DNA of 48,280 bases, taken from positions 1-48,280 of the forward strand of contig JAUNQN010000020.1 of assembly GCA_030536145.1 (NCBI GenBank), in the 5' to 3' direction. The notes below the pieces were generated by a model. The model saw nothing but the letters and a program-made list of their open reading frames with translations. It was not told the DNA's origin and ran no database searches. Shown here piece by piece: positions 25,019 through 32,898 of this stretch. The stretch's first letter is position 1. Each line of letters opens with the position of its first letter. The position numbers and the translations under genes are program-made. The stretch is from Akkermansia sp. (GTDB lineage Bacteria > Verrucomicrobiota > Verrucomicrobiia > Verrucomicrobiales > Akkermansiaceae).

Positions 25019-25867
25019 TCACCACCCGAGCTTGGCGCGGAGGCGGGCGGAGTAGTCGCTGCTGGGCAGGGTGAGGAGGCGCAGGGGCTCGGCAGCCTTG
25101 CGGATGGTGAGTGCCTCGTTCAGGGCAATATCATGGGTGGAGCGGCCATCCAGGGAGAAGATGGTGGACTCGCTGGCGCGGCCGCGGCGCTCACGGGGCT
25201 GCATGGTAATCACCACGTCATCCGGCAGCACCACGGTGCGGATGGTGAGGCTGTGTGGGCAGATGGGGGTAATGCAGAGCACATTGGCGGTGGGCCAGAC
25301 CAGAGGCCCGCCGGCGGCCAGGGAATAGGCGGTGGAGCCGGTGGGGGTGGCCACCAGCACGCCATCTGAATGGTAGCGGTTCAGCAGCTCCCCGTTCACC
25401 TGCACATCCACGTCAATCATCCTGCCGGACTGGGCGCGCATGAGCGCCAGCTCATTCAGGGCAATATGGGAGTGCACGGGGCGCTCCTCCCCCGTAATGC
25501 CGGTACGGGTGGCCTGGAGCATGGTGCGCTCCTCCACCTGGAACGTGCCGTTTGCCAGCGCATCCGCCAGCAGGTGGATCTCATCACGGCTGCAGGCGCT
25601 CAGGAACCCCAGGTGGCCCAGGTTCACCCCTGCCAGCACAATCCCCTTCCTCGCGGCTTCCGCCGCCTGGCTGAGCATGGTGCCGTCCCCGCCGAAACAG
25701 AGCAGCAAATCCGGCTCCCCCATGGCGGAGACTGCGGAGGAGTGCGGGCCTATCTCATACGCGTTCAGGCCGTAGTCCGCACATTCCTCTGCAAATTCCT
25801 GCAGGGCGCGCACGCATTCCTGCGTGCGGTTGGGTGCCAGTATGCCTATGGATTGCGGCGGGTTCAT
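25019..25867 (-). CDS. nadK: NAD kinase
   Basis: A 282-residue enzyme that phosphorylates NAD to NADP. The catalytic GGDGT motif is at residues 59-63 (LLCFGGDGTMLS). The conserved NLGHLGFL and the substrate loop SDGVLVATPTGSTAYSLAAGGP follow, with PHSLTIRTVVLP near the end. Length and order are normal for the bacterial family. It is the last gene of the corA-argB-nadK group, starting 41 bp after argB; no promoter of its own was seen. Both argB and nadK supply steps that consume ATP and support biosynthesis, but their linkage may simply be operon packing. Confidence 0.95.
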   Translation of the reverse strand: MNPPQSIGILAPNRTQECVRALQEFAEECADYGLNAYEIGPHSSAVSAMGEPDLLLCFGGDGTMLSQAAEAARKGIVLAGVNLGHLGFLSACSRDEIHLLADALANGTFQVEERTMLQATRTGITGEERPVHSHIALNELALMRAQSGRMIDVDVQVNGELLNRYHSDGVLVATPTGSTAYSLAAGGPLVWPTANVLCITPICPHSLTIRTVVLPDDVVITMQPRERRGRASESTIFSLDGRSTHDIALNEALTIRKAAEPLRLLTLPSSDYSARLRAKLGW

Positions 25868-25908
25868 GGTGCGGCCTGGGGATGGGCGGGGCGTACCGGG
25901 GCGGCGGG

Positions 25909-26817
25909 TCAGCGCTGCTCACGCACAATCTCCGTGCCGATGCCTTCCGGCGTAAAGATTTCCAGCAGCAGGGTGTGCGGCACGCGGCCATCAATGAAGT
26001 GGACCTTGCGCACGCCGGCGTTCAGGGCCTCCACGGCGCTCTTCACCTTGGGAATCATGCCGCCGGAAATCACCCCCTGGTCAATGAGCTGGAAGGCTTC
26101 CTTGCGGTCTATGCTCTGGATGAGGGTGGAGGGATCCTTGGGGTCGCCCATCAGGCCGGGCACGTCGGAAATGTAGATCAGCTTCACCGGCTTGAGCTCA
26201 CGCGCCAGGGCGGCGGCGGCCAGGTCTGCGTTCACGTTCAGCGCCTGCTGGGTGCCCAGTTCACGCGCCAGCGGGGAGATGACGGGGGTGAGCTGCAGGG
26301 AGAGGGCCTCCTCCACGCGGGAAAGCTGGCAGCCGATGACGCGGCCCACCATGCCGATGTCCACCGGGTTGCCCTCGGCGTCCGTCTCACGGATTTTCTC
26401 ACCCACAAACACATTGGTGCCGGGAATACCCACGGCCTTGCCGCCGGACTCGCGCATCATCTCCACCAGGCCGGGGTTGATGCGGGAGCTGAGCGTGCGC
26501 TCCACGATGTCGATGGCCTCCGGCGTGGTCACGCGCAGGCCGTTGACAAAGCGGGCCTCCAGCCCGGCCTCTGCCATGGCCTTGGTAATGGCCTTGCCGC
26601 CGCCGTGTACCACCACGGGGTTCAGGCCCATGGCCTCCATCACCACGATGTCACGCATCAGGGATTTCACAAGCTCCGGGTCGTCCATGGCGGAACCGCC
26701 GAACTTGATAAGGATGGTCTTGTCTCTGTAGGACTGCATATAGGGGAGGGCTTCGATAAGGATGTCGGCCTTGGTGATTTCATCCTCCCGGTTGTGGGCG
26801 GTGCGGGTCTTGATCAT
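25909..26817 (-). CDS. argB: Acetylglutamate kinase
   Basis: A 302-residue amino-acid kinase that phosphorylates N-acetylglutamate in arginine synthesis. The start is ATG-IKTRTAHN; the longer in-frame ORF upstream lies inside corA and is excluded. Typical blocks are ILIKFGGSAMDD, VVVHGGGKAITK, FVNGLRVTTPEAIDIVERTL, the AAALARELKPVKLIYISDVPGL region and GGMIPKVKSAVEAL near the end. It begins 10 bp after the corA stop and so shares its transcript. An N-terminal extension of about 20 residues before KTILIKFGG is present, as in arginine-sensitive types, but regulation cannot be judged. Confidence 0.95.
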   Translation of the reverse strand: MIKTRTAHNREDEITKADILIEALPYMQSYRDKTILIKFGGSAMDDPELVKSLMRDIVVMEAMGLNPVVVHGGGKAITKAMAEAGLEARFVNGLRVTTPEAIDIVERTLSSRINPGLVEMMRESGGKAVGIPGTNVFVGEKIRETDAEGNPVDIGMVGRVIGCQLSRVEEALSLQLTPVISPLARELGTQQALNVNADLAAAALARELKPVKLIYISDVPGLMGDPKDPSTLIQSIDRKEAFQLIDQGVISGGMIPKVKSAVEALNAGVRKVHFIDGRVPHTLLLEIFTPEGIGTEIVREQR

Positions 26818-26827
26818 GGTTGTGGAA

Positions 26828-27823
26828 TCAAATATAGCGTTTGTAACGGAAGTATACCAGCGGCAGCACGGCGGCCACCAGCATGAACACCAGGGAGAGC
26901 CAGAAGCCCCACGGCGAGTGCAGGAAGGGCATGTGCTCAAAGTTCATGCCGAAGATGCTGGCGATGAGCGTGGGCGGCAGGAACACCACGCTCATGATGG
27001 TGAACACCTTCACGATGTCGTTCTGCTCAATGTTGATGAGCCCCAGCACGGCATCCAGCATGAAATTCACCTTGTTGGAAAGGAATCCGGCGTATTCGGA
27101 AAGGGAGTTCACGTCCCTGGAGACGGGGCGCAGCGGCACGTACAGGCTGTCGTGCGTGCTCATGCAGGAGTCCTCGTTCCCGGCGTATGTAATCAGGCGC
27201 AGCAGGTTCACCAGGGCATCACGCTGGCGGGTGATCAGGTCACCCACGCGGCCCAGCTCCTCCAGCGCATCGCGCAGGTCGTCCGTGTCCGGGTCCTCCA
27301 CCTCCTTGCCCTTGCGGCGCGTGTGTCCGGAGCCGAAGATGGTCTTGGAGATGGCGTCCAGATCCGTGCCGAAACGCTCCAGCACGTCTGCCTGGCGGTC
27401 CACCAGGGTTTCCAGCAGGCCCACAAAGACCAGGTCCCGGTTGGTGCTGCGAGTGCGCAGCAGCTGGTGGGAGAACACGCGGAAGGAGTAGGAATCCGTG
27501 TGGCGGATGGTGACCAGGATGCGGTTCTTGATGATGAAGGTGATTTCCGCGATGATGGGGTCGTCCGTCTCCACGCGGGAGAGCACAGAGGTTGTCATGA
27601 AGCGCGCGCCGTCCTCGCAGTACAGTCGGGAGGTAGCCTCAATCTCGCGCATCTCGTCCTTGGTGGGCATCTCAATGGCGCAAATCCCCTCTGCGTACTT
27701 CAGCTCCTCTGCGGTGGGCGTGAGCAAATCTATCCAGAAGATATCCCCGCGGCGGGAATCCTGTTCTTCCAGCCCCGCAGTACGGGAGATACCGTCGTCG
27801 GTCTGTGTGTAAATACGAATCAT
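26828..27823 (-). CDS. corA: CorA family divalent-cation channel
   Basis: A 331-residue magnesium/cobalt transporter. The diagnostic GMN selectivity motif is at residues 292-294 (IFGMNFEHMP), between two C-terminal membrane helices, the second ending in FRYKRYI. The N-terminal two-thirds are the cytoplasmic funnel. The ATG before IRIYTQ was chosen; a GTG 69 bp upstream overlaps the -10 box of the promoter at 27884-27912. The leader of about 50 nt has an AAGG before the ATG, one of the few recognisable ribosome sites in the window. First gene of the corA-argB-nadK operon. Confidence 0.93.
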   Translation of the reverse strand: MIRIYTQTDDGISRTAGLEEQDSRRGDIFWIDLLTPTAEELKYAEGICAIEMPTKDEMREIEATSRLYCEDGARFMTTSVLSRVETDDPIIAEITFIIKNRILVTIRHTDSYSFRVFSHQLLRTRSTNRDLVFVGLLETLVDRQADVLERFGTDLDAISKTIFGSGHTRRKGKEVEDPDTDDLRDALEELGRVGDLITRQRDALVNLLRLITYAGNEDSCMSTHDSLYVPLRPVSRDVNSLSEYAGFLSNKVNFMLDAVLGLINIEQNDIVKVFTIMSVVFLPPTLIASIFGMNFEHMPFLHSPWGFWLSLVFMLVAAVLPLVYFRYKRYI

Positions 27824-27883
27824 GTCCTTGCCTTGGGGATGGGGGTGAATGCGTCTTACAGCACGCGGGCGCGCCGCCGGGGC

Positions 27884-27912
27884 ATTATGCACCCTCCCGC
27901 CGCAAATTGCAA
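27884..27912 (-). promoter_or_regulatory. Promoter of the corA-argB-nadK operon
   Basis: Reverse strand TTGCAA (27907-27912), 17 bp, CATAAT (27884-27889). The predicted leader is about 50 nt and GC-rich at its 5' end (GGCGGCGCGCCCGCG), so it could fold; no known magnesium riboswitch was recognised. Confidence 0.65.
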
Positions 27913-27953
27913 CCCCAAATCTTGAAAATCACCGCACGGGGCAAAGAAAAGCC

Positions 27954-28889
27954 TCATTCCCCATCCAAGCCGCGGGCCCTGGGGTGGGCATCACGGTAGG
28001 CTTGCTGCAGGCGGGCCTTGGTCACATGGGTGTAGATTTGGGTGGTGGAGAGGGAGGAGTGGCCCAGGAGCTCCTGCACGGCGCGCAGGTCCGCCCCGGC
28101 ATCCAGCATGTGGGTGGCAAAGGTGTGGCGGAGCTTGTGCGGGGAGATGTGGAAGGGTATGTCTGAGCAGCGCAGGTACTTGTCCAGCATCTGCTGCACG
28201 CTGCGGCCGGTCATGCGGCGGCGCAGGCGGCTGATGAACAGCGGGCCGCCCGGCTCCACCCCGGCCATCTCCCGGTACTTGGCTATGGCCTCGCGCGCGT
28301 AATCGCCCACGGGCACCAGGCGCACCTTGCGGCCCTTGCCCAGCACGCGCACGCAGTCCGCGCCGTCCGCCAGGGCATCGGCATCCAGCCCCACCAGCTC
28401 GCTCAGGCGCATGCCGCAGGAGTAGAAAAGCTCCAGGATGGCGGCATCACGGTAGGGGAGCCAGGGCGGGCTCTTCTTGTCCTGCGGGGTGCGGAGCGGC
28501 AGGGAGAGCAGCTGCTCCATCTGGCTGAGGTTCAGGTGCACGGGCAGGCTGTGGCCGGCCTTCGGCAGGGCCACGTTCTCCAGCGGGTTTGCCTGCAGCC
28601 CCTCCCGCCGCATCAGGTACACGTAAAAGGAGCGCAGCGCGGCAAAGCGCAGGCGGATGGTGGCGGGTTTCAGGTTCTGGTTCAGCGCCTCGTACAGCCA
28701 CAGGCGGAAATCATCCGCCCCGCAATCCACCCACGCAGAGAAGCGCGGCCCCATCCAGCAGCGGAACTGCCCCAGGGAGCGGCGGTAGCTCTCCACCGTG
28801 CGCGGGGATGCGTTCCGCTCCGCCTCCATGAACTCCAGGAAGCGGATGCTCAGCGTGTCCACCACAAACTCCGGCGCATCATCAACCAT
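27954..28889 (-). CDS. xerC: Tyrosine recombinase XerC/XerD type
   Basis: A 311-residue integrase-fold recombinase, likely for dimer resolution at dif with FtsK. The N-terminal SAM-like domain spans about 10-100 (FLEFMEAERNASPRTVESYRRSL). Catalytic residues: Arg in CGMRLSELVGL, Lys in VLGKGRKVRLVP, His-x-x-Arg in HKLRHTFATHML, His in LLGHSSLSTTQIYTHV with the nucleophilic Tyr in that last block. The start ATG-VDDAPEF is fixed by the promoter whose -10 ends 8 nt upstream. XerC rather than XerD is a guess from length and from LLGHSSLSTTQIYTHV. Only one Xer is seen here. Confidence 0.85.
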   Translation of the reverse strand: MVDDAPEFVVDTLSIRFLEFMEAERNASPRTVESYRRSLGQFRCWMGPRFSAWVDCGADDFRLWLYEALNQNLKPATIRLRFAALRSFYVYLMRREGLQANPLENVALPKAGHSLPVHLNLSQMEQLLSLPLRTPQDKKSPPWLPYRDAAILELFYSCGMRLSELVGLDADALADGADCVRVLGKGRKVRLVPVGDYAREAIAKYREMAGVEPGGPLFISRLRRRMTGRSVQQMLDKYLRCSDIPFHISPHKLRHTFATHMLDAGADLRAVQELLGHSSLSTTQIYTHVTKARLQQAYRDAHPRARGLDGE

Positions 28890-28897
28890 ACCCCCGC

Positions 28898-28926
28898 ATG
28901 GTAGCACAAATTCCGCGCGGGTGCAA
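28898..28926 (-). promoter_or_regulatory. Promoter of xerC
   Basis: Reverse strand TTGCAC (28921-28926), 17 bp, TACCAT (28898-28903), then 8 nt to the ATG. It is divergent from the aroB promoter 59 bp away. Confidence 0.7.
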
Positions 28927-28984
28927 TGCGGGAATGCGTGCGCCACACACGCGCACGAACGGAATATACTGGCGCAATAATGCC

Positions 28985-29013
28985 TTGCCCGCAGGGCTGG
29001 CTGCACCTATAAT
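28985..29013 (+). promoter_or_regulatory. Promoter of aroB
   Basis: TTGCCC (28985-28990), 17 bp, perfect TATAAT (29008-29013), then only 6 nt (GCGGGC) to the ATG at 29020. Transcription would start at or next to the A of the start codon. Confidence 0.85.
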
Positions 29014-29019
29014 GCGGGC

Positions 29020-30123
29020 ATGCCTACTGTCTCACTTTCTCTCGGTGACAAATCATACGATGTCCATGTAGCCAACGGGGCGCTGAATTCCCTGGGCTAC
29101 CACGTTTCCCGCGCCCGGCTGGAGGGCAAGGTGGCCCTGGTAACGGATTCAAACGTGGTGCCGCTGTACGCCACGCAGGCGGTGGCCGGGCTGGAGGATG
29201 CCGGGTACCAGGTCAGCGTGCATGTGTTTGATGCCGGGGAGCAGAGCAAGACCCTGGCCACCATGGAGCGCATTGCCGGGGAGATGGTGGAGGCCGGGCA
29301 TGACCGCACCAGCTTTGTGGTGGCGCTGGGCGGCGGCGTGGTGGGTGACCTGGCGGGATTCCTGGCCGCCACGTACTACCGCGGCATTCCCTTTGTGCAG
29401 GTGCCCACCACCGTGATGGCCCTGGTGGACAGCTCCGTGGGCGGCAAGACCGCCGTGGACATTCCCGCCGGCAAGAACCTGATGGGCGCCTTCCACCAGC
29501 CGCGCCTGGTGGTGGCGGACCCGCTCACGCTGACCACCCTGCCCCCGCGCGTGCTGCGGGAGGGTATGGCGGAGATGGTGAAACACGCCGCCATACGCCG
29601 CCCGAAGGCCCTGCTGCCGCTGCTGCAGATGGCGGATGAGCTGGATATCGGCTTCTCCCTGGGCACCATAGAGAAGCTGCCCCACATCATAGCAGAGAAC
29701 ATTACGGTGAAAGCCCGCATTGTGGAGGAGGACGAGAAGGAGACGCGCGGCGTGCGTGATTTCCTGAACTTCGGCCACACCGTGGGCCACGGCATAGAGG
29801 CCAGCATGCCGTACGGCGAGCTGCTGCACGGCGAGGCGGTGAGCCTGGGCATACGCGCCGCGCTCTTCCTCTCCCGCAAGCACGCAGGCCTGGATGCGGA
29901 GGCCGAGCGGCAAATCCTGGAAACCATGCGCACCATCGGCCTGCCGCTCACCCTGCCGGAGGCGGTGGACCCGGAAACCGCCATGCGCCACATAGCTGCA
30001 GACAAGAAGTTCCGCGGCGGCACCATGCGCACCGTGCTGCTGCGCGCCCTGGGGGACCCCGTGGTCTCCACAGCCGTGACGGCGGAAGACATGCGCGAGG
30101 CCCTGGAGCTGCTGCGCTCCTGA
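29020..30123 (+). CDS. aroB: 3-dehydroquinate synthase
   Basis: A 367-residue NAD- and metal-dependent enzyme, second step of the shikimate pathway. Signature blocks: GGGVVGDLAGFLAATYYRGIPFVQVPTT, then VDSSVGGKTAVDIPAGKNLMGAFHQP, the metal ligands in DEKETRGVRDFLNFGHTVGHGIEA and LLHGEAVSLG, and AADKKFRGG near the end. Length is normal. The mRNA should be leaderless because the TATAAT box ends 6 nt before the ATG. The first M29 aminopeptidase gene follows after 29 bp and has no evident separate promoter. Confidence 0.96.
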   Translation: MPTVSLSLGDKSYDVHVANGALNSLGYHVSRARLEGKVALVTDSNVVPLYATQAVAGLEDAGYQVSVHVFDAGEQSKTLATMERIAGEMVEAGHDRTSFVVALGGGVVGDLAGFLAATYYRGIPFVQVPTTVMALVDSSVGGKTAVDIPAGKNLMGAFHQPRLVVADPLTLTTLPPRVLREGMAEMVKHAAIRRPKALLPLLQMADELDIGFSLGTIEKLPHIIAENITVKARIVEEDEKETRGVRDFLNFGHTVGHGIEASMPYGELLHGEAVSLGIRAALFLSRKHAGLDAEAERQILETMRTIGLPLTLPEAVDPETAMRHIAADKKFRGGTMRTVLLRALGDPVVSTAVTAEDMREALELLRS

Positions 30124-30152
30124 ACCCTTTTTCAACCAAACCACACATATAT

Positions 30153-31259
30153 ATGACCGATCCCAGAACAACGGAACTCGCCCGCAATCTCATCAACCAC
30201 TCCTGCGAAGTAAAGCCGGGGGAACACGTGCTGCTTGAGATAATCGACGCCCCGGATGAAATCGCCATCGAGCTCATCCGCGCCGTGCGCGCCGCAGGCG
30301 CCCACCCGCACATCAACCTGCGCCACTCCCGCGTCACGCGTGAGATGTTCACCGGTGCCGCCGATGAGCAGTACGACCTCATCGCCTCCCTGGAGCTGGC
30401 CCAGATGCAGAAGATGGACGCCTACATCGCCATCCGCGGTGCAGAGAACAGCTTTGAGAACTCCAGCGTGCCCGCAGACCGCATGAAACTGGCCCAGAAA
30501 CACCTGCGCCCCGTGCATACGGAGCGCGTGAACAACACCCGCTGGTGCGTGCTGCGCTGGCCGAACCCCAGCATGGCACAGGGTGCCGGCATGAGCACGG
30601 AGGCCTTCGAGGACTTCTACTTCCGCTGCTGCCTGGCGGACTACGACAAGCTGCGCACCGCCATGGACAAGCTGGCCGCCAAGATGATGGCCGCGGACCA
30701 GGTGCACATCGTGGGCCCGGGCACGGACCTCACCTTCTCCATCAAGGGCATTCCCGCCATTCCCTGCGACGGCAAGCTGAACATCCCGGACGGCGAGGTG
30801 TTCACCGCCCCCGTGCGTGATTCCATCAACGGCACCCTGGCCTACACCGCCCCCACCGTGTTCCAGGGCATCCCGTTCGACGGCATCCAGTTCCGCTTTG
30901 AGAACGGCAAGATTGTGGAGGCCCACTGCAACGGCAACGACGAGGCACTGAACAAAATCCTGGACACGGACGAGGGCGCCCGCTACATCGGCGAGTTCGC
31001 CTTCGGCGTGAATCCCTTCATCCTGGAGCCCATGCGTGACATCCTCTTCGACGAGAAGATTGCCGGCTCCTTCCACTTCACCCCCGGCCAGTGCTACGAC
31101 GTGGCCCCGAACGGCAACAAGTCCCAAATCCACTGGGACCTGGTCTGCATCCAGCGCCCGGAATACGGCGGCGGAGAAATCTACCTGGATGGCGAGCTGA
31201 TCCGCAAGGACGGCGTGTTTGTGGACCCGGAGCTGGCAGACCTGAACCCGGCGAAGTAA
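30153..31259 (+). CDS. M29 family metallo-aminopeptidase (copy 1)
   Basis: A 368-residue M29 (AmpS-type) aminopeptidase acting on peptides in the cytoplasm. Residues typical of the metal site occur in order: Glu of KIVEAHC, Glu of GEFAFGVNP, His of GSFHFTPGQCYD, the Tyr of QCYD and the H-x-D of IHWDLV. No signal peptide. It is followed, across a four-helix-bundle gene, by a second copy. The two are almost the same from residue 135 on and less similar in the N-terminal third, so this is an old tandem duplication whose C-terminal parts are under strong constraint or have been homogenised. Confidence 0.92.
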   Translation: MTDPRTTELARNLINHSCEVKPGEHVLLEIIDAPDEIAIELIRAVRAAGAHPHINLRHSRVTREMFTGAADEQYDLIASLELAQMQKMDAYIAIRGAENSFENSSVPADRMKLAQKHLRPVHTERVNNTRWCVLRWPNPSMAQGAGMSTEAFEDFYFRCCLADYDKLRTAMDKLAAKMMAADQVHIVGPGTDLTFSIKGIPAIPCDGKLNIPDGEVFTAPVRDSINGTLAYTAPTVFQGIPFDGIQFRFENGKIVEAHCNGNDEALNKILDTDEGARYIGEFAFGVNPFILEPMRDILFDEKIAGSFHFTPGQCYDVAPNGNKSQIHWDLVCIQRPEYGGGEIYLDGELIRKDGVFVDPELADLNPAK

Positions 31260-31310
31260 TTTAGAATTGACAAATTGAGAATTTGGAATTTAGGATTTAG
31301 GGTGGGGCAA
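31260..31310 (+). repeat. Left AT-rich heptad array of the four-helix-bundle cassette
   Basis: Units of about 7 bp of the form AATTnnG (AATTTAG, AATTGAC, AATTGAG, AATTTGG, AATTTAG, GATTTAG) run directly after the aminopeptidase stop. The right flank (31730-31770) is the same type in inverted orientation. The rest of this window has much higher GC. Confidence 0.65.
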
Positions 31311-31327
31311 CCCGCCTTGGGCAAACC

Positions 31328-31693
31328 ATGGACAGGATGGAACTCAAGCAACGCCTGATTGATTTTGCTGCGCGCGTTTTCAAGCTGCACAGCGAACTCA
31401 AGCGGCGCGGAGCAGCCAGCTACGCAGAGCAACTGGTACGTTCCTCCTCGTCCATTGGAGCCAATTACCATGAGGCCGTGCATGGGCGTTCCGGCGCGGA
31501 GTTTGTGGCAAAAATCAAGATAGCGGAGGGCGAGGCTGCCGAAACCCACTACTGGCTCAGCCTGGTGGCACGCGCCGGCATCATTCCCCAGAACCGCCTG
31601 CACAGTCTCATCGACGAGGCTGCCCAACTCACCGCCATACTCCACGCCACCAGCAACTCCTACTACCGCAACCACGGCAAGAACCGGGATTGA
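31328..31693 (+). CDS. Four-helix-bundle protein (23S rRNA intervening-sequence protein family)
   Basis: A 121-residue all-helical protein of the family first seen as ORFs in 23S rRNA intervening sequences (TIGR02436-type). The family pattern is present: F-A-A-R-V-F-K-L-H at the N-terminus, LVRSSSSIGANYHEAVHGRS-G-A-E-F-V-A-K-I-K-I-A-E-G-E-A-A-E-T-H-Y-W-L in the middle, and L-I-D-E-A-A-Q-L-T-A-I-L at the end. It forms a small helical bundle thought to bind nucleic acid. It sits between inverted AT-rich heptad arrays and between two aminopeptidase paralogues, which suggests that the gene with its flanks is a discrete inserted cassette. Confidence 0.88.
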   Translation: MDRMELKQRLIDFAARVFKLHSELKRRGAASYAEQLVRSSSSIGANYHEAVHGRSGAEFVAKIKIAEGEAAETHYWLSLVARAGIIPQNRLHSLIDEAAQLTAILHATSNSYYRNHGKNRD

Positions 31694-31729
31694 TAGTCCA
31701 CGCCGCCCTTCCCCGCCCGCATTTCCCAA

Positions 31730-31770
31730 ATTCAAAATTCGCAATTCCTAACTTCTCAATACGCAATACA
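31730..31770 (-). repeat. Right AT-rich heptad array, inverted
   Basis: Read on the reverse strand the units are TATTGCG, TATTGAG, GTTAGG, AATTGCG, AATTTTG, AATTTGGG, matching the left array in inverted order. It ends directly at the start codon of the second aminopeptidase (31771), so it also forms that gene's upstream region. Confidence 0.65.
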
Positions 31771-32877
31771 ATGAAAGACCCCAGATACACACAACTTGCC
31801 CGTCAAATCGTCTCCTACTCCGTCTCTGTGCAGCCGGGGGAACACGTGAACCTGCGCATGGCGGACATTCCGGATGCCATGGTGGTGGAGCTGATACGTG
31901 CCGTGCGTGAAGCCGGCGGCATTCCCCACGTGGATATCACCCATGCTACCGTGAACAAGGAGCTCCAGATGGGCGCCACGGAGGAACAGTACGAGCTGGA
32001 CGGCCGCTACCGCCTGCAGCGCGCGGAGGATATGCAGGTGCATATCGCTTTCTATGCGGATACCAACACCTTTGAATCCGCAGACGTGCCCGCCGAGCGC
32101 ATGAAGATAGTGAGCAAGCACTACAAGGCCGCCAGCGATGTGACCTGCAACAAGCGCAAGTGGACCGTGCTGGCTTGGCCCACGCCCAGCATGGCGCAGG
32201 CCGCCGGCATGAGCACGGAGGACTTCGAGGACTTCTACTTCCGCTGCTGCCTGGCGGACTACGCCAAGCTCAAGGTGGCCATGGAGAAACTGAAGGCCAT
32301 GATGGAGGCCACGGACCAGGTGCGCATCGTGGGGCCGGGCACGGACCTCACCTTCTCTATCAAGGGTATCAAGGCCATTCCCTGCGCGGGAGACTGCAAC
32401 GTGCCGGACGGAGAGGTGTACACCGCCCCCGTGCGTGATTCCATCAACGGCGTGCTCTCCTACAACGCCCCCACCATCTACCACGGCATCCCCTTCGACG
32501 GCGTGAAATTCCGCTTTGAGAACGGCAAGATTGTGGAGGCCCACTGCAACGGCAAGGACGAGGCCCTGAACAAGATACTGGACACGGACGAGGGTGCCCG
32601 CTACATCGGCGAGTTCGCCATCGGCGTGAATCCCTTCATCCTGCACCCCATGCGTGATATCCTGTTCGACGAGAAAATCGGCGGCTCCTTCCACTTCACC
32701 CCCGGCCAGTGCTACGACGAGGCCCCGAACGGCAACGACTCCGCCATCCACTGGGACCTGGTGTGCATCCAGCGTGCGGACTACGGCGGCGGCGAGATGT
32801 ATTTCGACGGCAAGCTCATCCGCAAGGACGGCGTGTTCCTGGACCCGGAGCTGGCAGACCTGAACCCGGTGATGTAA
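31771..32877 (+). CDS. M29 family metallo-aminopeptidase (copy 2)
   Basis: A 368-residue paralogue of the gene at 30153. The start is the ATG before KDPRYTQLARQI, aligned with the start of copy 1; the in-frame ORF reaching back to 31690 lies in the cassette and is excluded. The metal-site residues are as in copy 1 (VEAHC, GEFAIGVNP, GSFHFTPGQCYD, IHWDLV). Differences concentrate in residues 15-130, probably altering substrate choice or partner. It directly follows the right heptad array, so its expression may depend on read-through or on a promoter within the AT-rich repeat. A phosphoesterase gene follows after 21 bp. Confidence 0.92.
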   Translation: MKDPRYTQLARQIVSYSVSVQPGEHVNLRMADIPDAMVVELIRAVREAGGIPHVDITHATVNKELQMGATEEQYELDGRYRLQRAEDMQVHIAFYADTNTFESADVPAERMKIVSKHYKAASDVTCNKRKWTVLAWPTPSMAQAAGMSTEDFEDFYFRCCLADYAKLKVAMEKLKAMMEATDQVRIVGPGTDLTFSIKGIKAIPCAGDCNVPDGEVYTAPVRDSINGVLSYNAPTIYHGIPFDGVKFRFENGKIVEAHCNGKDEALNKILDTDEGARYIGEFAIGVNPFILHPMRDILFDEKIGGSFHFTPGQCYDEAPNGNDSAIHWDLVCIQRADYGGGEMYFDGKLIRKDGVFLDPELADLNPVM

Positions 32878-32898
32878 AAGGAATTCCCCTTCCCGGCC

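Noticed and set aside
24861..25055. Small 64-codon gene in the spacer before nadK
   Set aside because: No start context or family pattern, and it runs into the 3' end of nadK on the other strand.
28889..29006. Longer xerC start at 29006
   Set aside because: The extension crosses the xerC promoter and has no resemblance to the recombinase family.
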